Source: Burkholderiales bacterium
Lineage (GTDB): Bacteria; Actinomycetota; Thermoleophilia; Gaiellales; Gaiellaceae
Direction of reading: 5' to 3'
DNA length: 8,938 nucleotides
Assembly (NCBI GenBank): GCA_025935595.1
Contig: JAICUZ010000099.1
Coordinates: forward strand, 1 to 8,938
This document shows, one piece after another, positions 1 through 6,097 of this stretch (its first letter is position 1; every line of letters starts with the position of its first letter). A program made the translations under genes and the position numbers. The notes beneath the pieces were generated by a model. It ran no database searches. It saw nothing but the letters and a program-made list of their open reading frames with translations, and was not told where the DNA came from.

Positions 1-1
1 C

Positions 2-322
2 GCGGCGATGGCGCGGCTGCTCGCGCTCGCCGAGACGCCGACCGCGGTCGTCGCGTCCGCCGACACGCTCGCGATGGGTGCGATCGCCGCGTGCCGGGCC
101 GCCGGCCGTCGGGTCCCCGAGGACATCGCGCTCGTCGCTTTCGACGATCCTGTCTTCGGTCCGCTGGTCGACCCGCCGGTGACGGCGCTGCGACGCGGCG
201 ACTACGAGCTCGGCCGGGAGGCAGCGCAGCTGCTCCTCGACGGGTTGAACGGCGAGATCACGACACCGGCCGTCCGCCTGCCGGTGGAGCTCGTCGTGCG
301 CCGCTCATGCGGCTGTCCATGA
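2..322 (+). CDS. LacI-family transcriptional regulator, C-terminal part (5' end outside window)
   Basis: This is the last 106 codons of a LacI/GalR-type repressor; the reading frame is open to the left edge, so the DNA-binding domain lies outside the window. The visible part is the end of the periplasmic-binding-protein-like effector domain. It contains the typical block 'VVASADTLAMGAIAACRAAGRRVPEDIALVAFDD' seen in pieces (SADTLAMGAI, then VPEDIALVAFDD), followed by 'PPVTALRR' and the closing dimer helix 'LGREAAQLLLDGL', and ends in RRSCGCP. LacI proteins of this kind bind a sugar or polyol and release an operator. The stop TGA (320-322) overlaps the ATG of the sulfatase gene, so it is probably co-transcribed with that gene and may control it. 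The family call is secure; the ligand and the operator cannot be read from this fragment. Confidence 0.9.
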   Translation, partial: AAMARLLALAETPTAVVASADTLAMGAIAACRAAGRRVPEDIALVAFDDPVFGPLVDPPVTALRRGDYELGREAAQLLLDGLNGEITTPAVRLPVELVVRRSCGCP

Positions 323-1788
323 ACGTTCTCTTCGTTCTGGTCGACAGCTTGAACCGCAGCGATGTGCCGGCTTACGGGGGCACGTCGGTTGCGATGCCGA
401 ACCTCGACCGCCTCGCCCGCCGCGGCTGGCGGTTCGACAACCACTTCGTCGGGAGCCTGCCCTGCATGCCGGCGCGTCGCGAGATCTTCGCCGGCTTCAA
501 GGAGCACCTGTGGAGGCCGTGGGGCGGGCTCGAGCCCGGCGACGCACGGCTGCCGAGACTGATCGAAGCTGCGGGCTACCGCACCGTGATCGTCACCGAC
601 CACTACCACTACTGGGAGGAGTCTGCGAACGGCTATCTCCAGTCGTTTCAACAGACGGAGCTCGTCCGCGGCCACGAATGGGACAACTGGCGCGGCCCGA
701 TCGCAGGCGACGAGCCGTTGCCCGACTGGGTGGAGCGGATCGAGCGCTGGCGCCCGGGGGCGGGTCGTCGCTACTACGCGAACGTCCAGGACTTCCACAG
801 CGAAGAGGACTTCTTCCCGGCCCGCGTGTTCCGGGCGGCGGCGGCACGACTGCAGGAGCTGCGCGCGCCGTTCTTCCTGCACGTCGAGTCGTTCGACGTG
901 CACGAGCCGTTCCACGTCCCGGAGCCGTATCGCTCGCAGTTCGGCGCCTCCGCGGACGACGACCGCTTCACGCTCTGGCCGCCGTACCAGGATCCCGACG
1001 CACTCGCGGCGTTCATGGCGCAGACCACGCCCGAAGAGCTTCGGTTCATCCGCGCGCGCTACGTCGCGAAGGTGGCGATGGTCGACCGGTGGCTCGGCGC
1101 CCTCTTCGACGTGCTCGACGACCGTGGGCTGTGGGACGACACCGCCGTGGTGCTCACGACCGACCACGGCCACGATCTCGGCGGCCGCGGCGTCTTCGGG
1201 AAGCAATATCCGCACTGGGACAGTCACGCGCACATCCCGCTCGTCGTGTGGCACCCGGCGTTCCCCGGGAACGGTGGCGGCATCAGCGCGCTGACCTCGA
1301 CGGTCGACCTGCACTCGACGCTGTGCGAGCTGGCGGAGGCGCAGGGGGACGCGCCGCACGGCGAGAGCCTCGTGCCGCTGCTCGCGGGCGGCGGATCGAG
1401 ACGCGACGCACTGCTGTACGGGACGTTCGGGCAGGGCGTCTGTTGCACGGACGGGGAGTGGACGATCTTCCGCTCGCCGGTCGGCGGCCCGCTGTATGCG
1501 TACTCGTCGAACCTCGTCGAGTCGCTCGTCGTCGACGGCCTCGCGCTTCCGGACGGCGACGGGCACGTCGTGCCGGGGGTGACGTACCCGCAGTGGCGGA
1601 TCCCCACCGAGGTGCGAGCGCTGTCGCGGGAGGACTACCTGTTCCATCGTCCGAGCGACCCCGGGCAGGAGCGGAACCTGTGGGCGTCGGAACCGGAGAC
1701 GCGGGAGCAGATGCTCGGCGTCCTCCGGCGGCTGGTCGACGCAGAAGGTGCGCCGGCGGAGCAGCTCACGCGGCTCGGGCTCGGTTGA
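319..1788 (+). CDS. Sulfatase of the alkaline phosphatase superfamily (cysteine type)
   Basis: A 489-residue sulfatase-like hydrolase (COG3119-type). N-terminal 'NVLFVLVDSLNRSD' supplies the first metal-binding Asp. 'LPCMPARREIFAG' carries the CxPxR signature (C49, P51, R53), in which the Cys would be oxidised to formylglycine by a maturation enzyme not present here. 'TDHYHYWEE' (around residue 95) and the late metal block 'LTTDHGHDLGG' followed by 'FGKQYPHWDSHAHIPLVV' are also typical. No signal peptide is seen, so a cytoplasmic location is likely. The chosen ATG overlaps the upstream LacI stop (ATGA); an in-frame ATG at 307 would add four residues, and neither has a clear ribosome site. The stop overlaps the TTG of the next gene. 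The substrate is unknown: the superfamily also contains phosphodiesterases and phosphonate monoester hydrolases, but the intact CxPxR motif favours sulfate ester cleavage. Confidence 0.9.
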   Translation: MNVLFVLVDSLNRSDVPAYGGTSVAMPNLDRLARRGWRFDNHFVGSLPCMPARREIFAGFKEHLWRPWGGLEPGDARLPRLIEAAGYRTVIVTDHYHYWEESANGYLQSFQQTELVRGHEWDNWRGPIAGDEPLPDWVERIERWRPGAGRRYYANVQDFHSEEDFFPARVFRAAAARLQELRAPFFLHVESFDVHEPFHVPEPYRSQFGASADDDRFTLWPPYQDPDALAAFMAQTTPEELRFIRARYVAKVAMVDRWLGALFDVLDDRGLWDDTAVVLTTDHGHDLGGRGVFGKQYPHWDSHAHIPLVVWHPAFPGNGGGISALTSTVDLHSTLCELAEAQGDAPHGESLVPLLAGGGSRRDALLYGTFGQGVCCTDGEWTIFRSPVGGPLYAYSSNLVESLVVDGLALPDGDGHVVPGVTYPQWRIPTEVRALSREDYLFHRPSDPGQERNLWASEPETREQMLGVLRRLVDAEGAPAEQLTRLGLG

Positions 1789-2564
1789 AGCCGACCGCCT
1801 ATCCCGAGCTCGACGCCGTGCTCGGCGAGCTCGTCGACGGCGCGCGGGCCGTCCTCGGTGACGACTTCTGCGGGGCCTATCTCCACGGCTCGTTCGCGAC
1901 CGGCGACGCCGACGAGCACAGCGACGTCGACTTCGTGATCGTCAGTCACGAAGACCTCACCGAAGAGCAGCTGGGCGGCTTGCAACTGCTGCACCGCCGG
2001 TTGCACGCCCTCGCCTCGCCGTGGGCGCAGCACCTGGAAGGCTCGTACATCCCCGCCCGACAGCTGCGGCGCATCGACTGGTCGCACCGACCGTTCTTCT
2101 TCCTGGACAACGGCGCGGCGGAGCTCGTCTGGGACAGTCACTGCAACACCGCGGTCGTCAGGTGGCTGCTACGCGAGCACGGGCTCGTTCTCGCCGGCCC
2201 CGACCCCAAGTCGCTCGTCGAGCCGGTGGCCGCCTCCGACCTGCAACGTGAAGCGCTCGCCCGCATTCAGGAGTACGCCGACTGGGGCTACGAAGGGCAG
2301 ATGAGCGCGTGGAAGCAGCCGTACCTCGTGCTCACGCTCTGCCGCCTTCTCTTCACCCTCGCCCATGGGCGAGTCGCGTCGAAGCGCGAAGCAGCGGACT
2401 GGGCTCTCGACGCACTCGATCGGCGGTGGGCGGGCCTCATCCGACAGGCGGCCGCCGATCGAGCCGATCCCTGGGAACGTGTTCACCGTCCCGCCGACCC
2501 CGACCTCGCCGCACGCACGCTCGAGTTCGCGGGTTGGGCAAAGAAGCGCGCCGGAGGTCAGTAA
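1785..2564 (+). CDS. AadA-like nucleotidyltransferase (aminoglycoside adenylyltransferase family)
   Basis: A 259-residue protein, close in length to AadA/ANT(3'') enzymes, which transfer AMP from ATP to streptomycin or spectinomycin. The N-terminal nucleotidyltransferase core shows 'LHGSFATGDADEHSDVDFVIV': GS at 35-36 and the Mg-binding pair D47/D49. A third acidic residue, E85 in 'HLEGSYIP', is where AadA has its catalytic Glu. The C-terminal helical domain contains 'QPYLVLTLCRLLFTLAHGR' followed by 'VASKREAADWAL', the hallmark of the AadA-type C-terminal domain. The start is the TTG at 1785-1787, which overlaps the sulfatase stop as TTGA; no ATG or GTG lies between it and the conserved core, so translational coupling is likely. 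Its 3' end overlaps convergent iolB by 7 bases. The sequence is divergent from resistance enzymes as far as I can judge, so antibiotic resistance is possible but unproven; its role next to a sulfatase is unclear. Confidence 0.85.
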   Translation: MKPTAYPELDAVLGELVDGARAVLGDDFCGAYLHGSFATGDADEHSDVDFVIVSHEDLTEEQLGGLQLLHRRLHALASPWAQHLEGSYIPARQLRRIDWSHRPFFFLDNGAAELVWDSHCNTAVVRWLLREHGLVLAGPDPKSLVEPVAASDLQREALARIQEYADWGYEGQMSAWKQPYLVLTLCRLLFTLAHGRVASKREAADWALDALDRRWAGLIRQAAADRADPWERVHRPADPDLAARTLEFAGWAKKRAGGQ

Positions 2565-3280
2565 CCCGGCGCCACCGACACGCGCCATTCGCGCACCGGG
2601 CCGGCCATGACGTTCAGGTAGTAGAGATCGACGCGCGGATCGGCAACGACCGGGTGGTAGCCACGCGGGACGAGGACGATGTCGCCGTCCTCGGCGGCGA
2701 TCGACTCGTCGAGCTGGCCGTCGTCCGTGTACACGCGCTGGAACGCGAAGCCGTGCCCCCCGCGCAGGCGGTGGTAGTACGTCTCCTCGAGCGCACGCTC
2801 GTTCGGCGGATCGTCACGGTCGTGCTTGTGCGGCGGGTAGCTCGACCAGTGGCCGGCCGGCGTCACCACCTCCGTCACGAGCAGCGACTCGGCCGGCTCG
2901 CGCTCCATCAGGATGTTCGCGATGTAGCGCTCCTCCGTGCCCGAGCCGCGCGTCACGAGCTCCGGTGCGTCGAGCAGCCGCGGCTCGAGCCCGCCGCGCG
3001 CCGGCGCCGTGCAGACCGCAAGCTCGCCCTCGCCCTCCACCCACCACGCCGTGCCCGGCGGGACATAGAGCGCCGTCGGCGGCCCGTCGAACACCGTCGC
3101 ACGCGCCGCTTCTCCGAGGCCCATGAACGAGCACGATCCCGCCAGGAGGACGATGCACGCCTCCCGGCCGTCCTCGGCGCGCTCGAGGCGCCCGGACAGG
3201 CGGTACACCGAGAAGCCGACGTACGTCCAGCCGGCGCTCTCGGGAGTGACCGAGCCGTTCCGGACGCGCAGCGCGCTCAC
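2558..3280 (-). CDS. iolB: 5-deoxy-glucuronate isomerase IolB
   Basis: IolB converts 5-deoxy-D-glucuronate to 2-deoxy-5-keto-D-gluconate (DKG) in cytoplasmic inositol catabolism. The 240-residue protein is a double-cupin. Early 'TPESAGWTYVGFSVYRL' is the family N-terminal signature. The C-terminal cupin has 'SSYPPHKHDRDD', 'EETYYH' and 'VPRGYHPV', giving the expected metal ligands H151, H153, E166 and H209. I chose the GTG at 3280-3278 because the family signature begins at once and a GGAG (3294-3291) lies 10 bases upstream. A TTG at 3310-3308 would add ten residues without family support and would lie inside the likely -10 box. The ATG at 3300-3298 is out of frame and encodes a separate 7-codon reading frame. 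It is divergent from iolD with shared control DNA containing a LacI-type operator, and convergent with the nucleotidyltransferase gene with no room for a terminator. Confidence 0.93.
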   Translation of the reverse strand: MSALRVRNGSVTPESAGWTYVGFSVYRLSGRLERAEDGREACIVLLAGSCSFMGLGEAARATVFDGPPTALYVPPGTAWWVEGEGELAVCTAPARGGLEPRLLDAPELVTRGSGTEERYIANILMEREPAESLLVTEVVTPAGHWSSYPPHKHDRDDPPNERALEETYYHRLRGGHGFAFQRVYTDDGQLDESIAAEDGDIVLVPRGYHPVVADPRVDLYYLNVMAGPVREWRVSVAPGY

Positions 3281-3300
3281 CGCTGGAACGCTCCAACCAT
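3277..3300 (-). other. Possible 7-codon leader ORF coupled to iolB
   Basis: On the - strand an ATG at 3300-3298 opens a frame reading MVGAFQR and ends in TGA (3279-3277), which overlaps the GTG start of iolB as GTGA. It begins 9 bases after the candidate -10 box TAGGCT (3315-3310), so it would sit at the very 5' end of the iolB message. It may simply load ribosomes that re-initiate at iolB. It also contains the 12-base operator, so its sequence may be dictated by that site rather than by the peptide. A chance ORF of this size is common. Confidence 0.3.
3284..3295. promoter_or_regulatory. LacI-family operator in the iolB-iolD divergent region
   Basis: The sequence TGGAACGCTCCA is an inverted repeat with a single departure from the perfect palindrome TGGAACGTTCCA found at the iolE start. 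A 12-base palindrome with a central CG is the usual form of LacI/GalR-family operators, in which the hinge-helix leucine inserts at the central step. It lies downstream of the candidate iolB transcription start and about 20 bases before the iolD -10 box, so one bound repressor could silence both directions. The probable ligand is the LacI-type protein encoded at 6094-7113; this pairing is inferred. Confidence 0.7.
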
Positions 3301-3309
3301 CGCAAACCA

Positions 3310-3315
3310 AGCCTA
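3310..3315 (-). promoter_or_regulatory. Candidate -10 box of iolB promoter
   Basis: Read on the - strand this is TAGGCT, a TAnnnT -10 element identical to the boxes proposed here for iolE and the SnoaL-like gene. Transcription would begin near 3303, giving a leader of about 20 bases before the iolB GTG. It abuts, back to back, the + strand box of iolD (3316-3321). No convincing -35 hexamer is visible. Confidence 0.4.
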
Positions 3316-3321
3316 TAGAGT
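3316..3321 (+). promoter_or_regulatory. Candidate -10 box of leaderless iolD promoter
   Basis: TAGAGT (within TATAGAGT) matches the TAnnnT -10 pattern of actinobacterial promoters and ends six bases before the GTG start of iolD, the spacing expected when transcription starts at or beside the start codon. No ribosome-binding site precedes that GTG, which fits a leaderless message. No good -35 hexamer is seen; the LacI-type operator occupies that region. Confidence 0.45.
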
Positions 3322-3327
3322 CGGCTT

Positions 3328-5196
3328 GTGCGGCTCACCGCAGCCCAGGCGCTCGTGCGCTTCCTCGCCGTCCAGGAGATCGAGCGCGACGGCGTGCGGC
3401 AGCGCTTCTTCGGCGGCTGCTTCGGCATCTTCGGGCACGGCAACGTCGCCGGGATCGGGCAGGCGCTGTACGAGCGGCCCGACCTCCTCACCTATCGCCA
3501 AGCCCGGAATGAGCAGGCGATGGTGCATGCGGCCGTCGGCTACGCGCGCCAGTGCAACCGGCTCGGAGCGCTCGTCTGCACGAGCTCGATCGGGCCCGGC
3601 GCCACGAACATGGTCACCGGTGCTGCGCTCGCGACGATCAACCGGCTGCCGGTTCTGCTCCTCCCCGGAGACGTGTTCGCGTCGCGCCGCCCCGACCCGG
3701 TGCTGCAGCAGCTCGAGTCGTCAGGTCGTGGCGATGTCTCCGTCAACGACTGCTTCATCCCCGTCTCGCGCTACTTCGACCGCATCGAGCGGCCGGAACA
3801 AGTCATCCCTGCCGCGCTGGCGGCGATGCGCGTGCTGACGAGCCAGGCGGACACGGGCGCCGTCACGCTCGCGTTCCCGCAGGACGTCCAAGCGGAGGCA
3901 TTCGACGTGCCGGACGAGTTTCTCGCCGAGCGTGTGTGGCACGTCGGCCGCCCGCTCCCGGACGCCGACGCGCTCGCGCGCGCGGCCGAGTCGATCCGCG
4001 CGGCGAAGCGCCCGTTGATCGTCGCGGGCGGGGGCACGATCTACTCCGACGCGACCGACGCTCTTCGTGCCTTCGCCGAGCAGACCGGCATCCCGGTCGG
4101 TGAGACGCAGGCCGGCAAGGGCTCGCTTCCGTACGACCATCCGGCGAATCTCGGCGCGATCGGCGCGACCGGCACGTTCGCGGCAAACCGCATCGCGGCG
4201 GAGGCGGATCTCGTGATCGGTGTCGGGACGCGCTACTCCGATTTCACGACCGCGTCGAAGACCGCCTTCCGCGACGCCGACGTCGCATTCGTGAACATCA
4301 ACGTCGCCGAGCTCGACGTGACGAAGCACGCGGGGCTCGCGCTTCAGGGCGATGCACGCGCCGCTCTCGAACGCCTGGCGGAGCTGCTCGACGGACACGA
4401 GGTGGACGCCGCGTATCGGGCCCAGGCGGCCGAGCTGTCGGCGGCGTGGGACGACGAGGTGACGCGCCTTTACTCGCTCGGCCACACGCCGCTGCCTGCG
4501 CAGAGCGAGGTGATCGGCGCCGTCAACGACGCATCGGCGCCGACCGACGTCGTCGTCTGCGCTGCCGGCTCGATGCCCGGCGACCTACACAAGCTCTGGC
4601 GAACGCGCGACGCGAAGGGCTACCACGTGGAGTACGGCTACTCGTGCATGGGCTACGAGATCGCCGGCGGGCTCGGTGTCAAGCTCGCCGCGCCGGAACG
4701 TGAGGTGGTCGTCATGGTCGGCGACGGCTCCTACCTGATGATGCCGTCCGAGATCGTGACCGCTGTGCAGGAGGAGGTGAAGCTCGTGATCGTCCTCGTC
4801 GACAACCGCGGCTTTGCGTCGATCGGCGGGCTCTCGCGGTCGCTCGGGACAGACGGCTTCGGGACGCTCTACCGCTACCGCCGCGACGGCTCGCTCGGCA
4901 CCGACTCCGCCGACTCCGGGGCGTACCTGCCCGTCGATCTCGCGGCGAACGCCGAGTCGCTCGGAGCGCGCGTCATCCGCGCCGAGACGATCGAGGACCT
5001 GCGTGAGGGGTTGCGAGCGGCACGCGAGGAAGCACGCACGACCGTGATCGCGGTCGCGACCGATCGCTACGAAGGCGTGCCGAGCTACGAGAGCTGGTGG
5101 GACGTCCCGGTCGCCGAAGTGGCCGAGACGGACAGCGTTCGCGCGGCCCGAACGGACTACGAGGCCGCCCGCGCCGCCGAGCGGCGCTACCTGTAG
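3328..5196 (+). CDS. iolD: 3D-(3,5/4)-trihydroxycyclohexane-1,2-dione hydrolase IolD
   Basis: IolD is a thiamine diphosphate (TPP)-dependent enzyme that opens the ring of the diketo-inositol made by IolE, giving 5-deoxy-glucuronate. The 622-residue length matches the family (about 620-640). Domain order is that of acetolactate-synthase-like proteins: an N-terminal pyrimidine-binding domain with the catalytic Glu in 'ARNEQAMVHAA' (E62) and 'SSIGPGATNMVTG'; a central domain with 'LIVAGGGTIYSDA'; and a C-terminal pyrophosphate-binding domain with 'MVGDGSYLMMPSE' (GDG at 465-467) and 'VLVDNRGF' (N493) for Mg-TPP. 'FFGGCFGIFGHGNVAGIGQAL' is an IolD hallmark (given here as the region around residues 28-46). 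The start is GTG 3328-3330, just after a TAnnnT box and without a ribosome site. The stop is 10 bases before iolE. It is the first gene of the iolD-iolE-lacI-transaldolase run. Confidence 0.96.
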   Translation: MRLTAAQALVRFLAVQEIERDGVRQRFFGGCFGIFGHGNVAGIGQALYERPDLLTYRQARNEQAMVHAAVGYARQCNRLGALVCTSSIGPGATNMVTGAALATINRLPVLLLPGDVFASRRPDPVLQQLESSGRGDVSVNDCFIPVSRYFDRIERPEQVIPAALAAMRVLTSQADTGAVTLAFPQDVQAEAFDVPDEFLAERVWHVGRPLPDADALARAAESIRAAKRPLIVAGGGTIYSDATDALRAFAEQTGIPVGETQAGKGSLPYDHPANLGAIGATGTFAANRIAAEADLVIGVGTRYSDFTTASKTAFRDADVAFVNINVAELDVTKHAGLALQGDARAALERLAELLDGHEVDAAYRAQAAELSAAWDDEVTRLYSLGHTPLPAQSEVIGAVNDASAPTDVVVCAAGSMPGDLHKLWRTRDAKGYHVEYGYSCMGYEIAGGLGVKLAAPEREVVVMVGDGSYLMMPSEIVTAVQEEVKLVIVLVDNRGFASIGGLSRSLGTDGFGTLYRYRRDGSLGTDSADSGAYLPVDLAANAESLGARVIRAETIEDLREGLRAAREEARTTVIAVATDRYEGVPSYESWWDVPVAEVAETDSVRAARTDYEAARAAERRYL

Positions 5197-5199
5197 GCT
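5194..5199 (+). promoter_or_regulatory. Candidate -10 box of an internal leaderless iolE promoter
   Basis: TAGGCT, whose TAG is also the iolD stop codon, ends seven bases before the iolE GTG. The GTG has no ribosome site, and an operator palindrome begins one base into it, so a second, separately repressed promoter for iolE and the following genes is plausible. There is no recognisable -35 element, which keeps the confidence moderate; read-through from iolD is also expected. Confidence 0.45.
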
Positions 5200-5206
5200 G
5201 GCGCTT

Positions 5207-6097
5207 GTGGAACGTTCCAAAGGGCTCGCGAGCGCGCCCGTCACCTGGGGCGTGTGGGAGCGGACGGCGGGCCGTGACGACCTCGTCCCGGCCGGCGTTC
5301 TCGTGCGCACCGTGGCCGAGCTCGGGTTCACCGGGATCGAGCTCGGGCCGCCCGGTTACCTCGGGACGGGGGAGCTCGCGGAGTCGGGCCTCGACTTGGT
5401 CGGCGGCTTCGCGCCGCTCCACCTCGACGATGCAGAAGCATTTCAGGCGGACGTCGAGGAGTGGCTCGACCCGATCGCCGCGGCGCTCGCCGAGACGGGC
5501 AAGGAGGGGCCGGTGGTGCTCGCCGACGCCGGCTCACCGGAGCGGTCGGTCGGGGCGGGGCGTCCCGACGAGCAGGCGCGGACGGCGCTGACCGGCGATC
5601 GGCTGGCGCATGCGCTCGAGCGCGTCGCGCAAGCGGCCGAGCGGTGCCGCGCCCACGGCGTCGATGCCGTCTTTCATCATCACGCCGCGACCTACATCGA
5701 GACGCCCGAGGAGATTGCGGCGCTCGTCGAGCACACGGACGTGCCCTTGTGCTTCGACACCGGGCATGCTGTCGCCGGCGGAGGCGATCCACTCGAGCTC
5801 ATGCGCACCTATGCGAAGCGGATCCGGCACCTGCACCTCAAGGACGTCGATCCGGTGCTGCTCGCCCGTGTCCGCGCCGGTGAGGTTCCGTGGGAGCAGG
5901 CCTGGGGTGACGGCATCTTCTGCCCGTTCGGGAAAGGGATGGTCGACGTGCGCGGCGCGCTCGCGTTGCCGGAGCTGCAGGACTACGACGGCTGGATCGT
6001 CCTCGAGCAAGATCGCGTCGCAGTCCGGGAGTCCGATCTGCCTGCGGTGCGCACCGTGGAAGAGGCAAATCTCCGCTATGTGCAGGAGGCGCTATGA
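5207..6097 (+). CDS. iolE: Myo-inosose-2 dehydratase IolE
   Basis: IolE removes water from 2-keto-myo-inositol to give the diketone used by IolD. The 296-residue protein has the family's usual length and is a xylose-isomerase-like TIM barrel. The start 'ASAPVTWGVWER' is the characteristic first strand. Later come 'VFHHHAATYIETPEE' (E165), 'LCFDTGHAVAGG' (D184, H187), 'RIRHLHLKDVDP' (H210) and 'GWIVLEQD' (E267), together a convincing metal site. The GTG at 5207 is chosen because the first conserved strand begins at residue 8 and no better start precedes it; it lacks a ribosome site but follows a TAnnnT box at leaderless spacing, and an operator overlaps it. The stop TGA overlaps the next ATG (ATGA at 6094-6097). 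Confidence 0.93.
   Translation: MERSKGLASAPVTWGVWERTAGRDDLVPAGVLVRTVAELGFTGIELGPPGYLGTGELAESGLDLVGGFAPLHLDDAEAFQADVEEWLDPIAAALAETGKEGPVVLADAGSPERSVGAGRPDEQARTALTGDRLAHALERVAQAAERCRAHGVDAVFHHHAATYIETPEEIAALVEHTDVPLCFDTGHAVAGGGDPLELMRTYAKRIRHLHLKDVDPVLLARVRAGEVPWEQAWGDGIFCPFGKGMVDVRGALALPELQDYDGWIVLEQDRVAVRESDLPAVRTVEEANLRYVQEAL
5208..5219. promoter_or_regulatory. LacI-family operator overlapping the iolE start codon
   Basis: TGGAACGTTCCA is a perfect 12-base palindrome with central CG. It starts at the second base of the iolE GTG and covers the first codons, so a bound repressor would sit on the transcription start of the proposed leaderless promoter and also act as a roadblock to transcription arriving from iolD. 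The near-identical site at 3284-3295, also at an iol promoter, makes chance unlikely. The regulator gene at 6094-7113 lies downstream in the same unit. Confidence 0.75.

Noticed and set aside
202..1647. Long - strand open frame (481 codons) opposite the sulfatase gene
   Set aside because: It mirrors the third-position GC bias of the + strand gene, is Arg/Val-rich with no recognisable motif, and the + strand frame has clear sulfatase motifs.
2472..2484. TGGGAACGTGTTCA-like inverted repeat as an operator
   Set aside because: The arms have a different spacing and sequence from the TGGAACG(T/C)TCCA pair, and it is within a coding region far from any start.
3308..3310. TTG at 3310 as the iolB start
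   Set aside because: It falls within the proposed -10 box, adds residues lacking family similarity, and the GTG at 3280 is better placed before the conserved N-terminal signature.
2309..3838. A 509-codon + strand open frame crossing the iolB region
   Set aside because: It is Arg-rich without motifs, runs antisense to iolB and out of frame with the nucleotidyltransferase and iolD genes, which are supported by family motifs.
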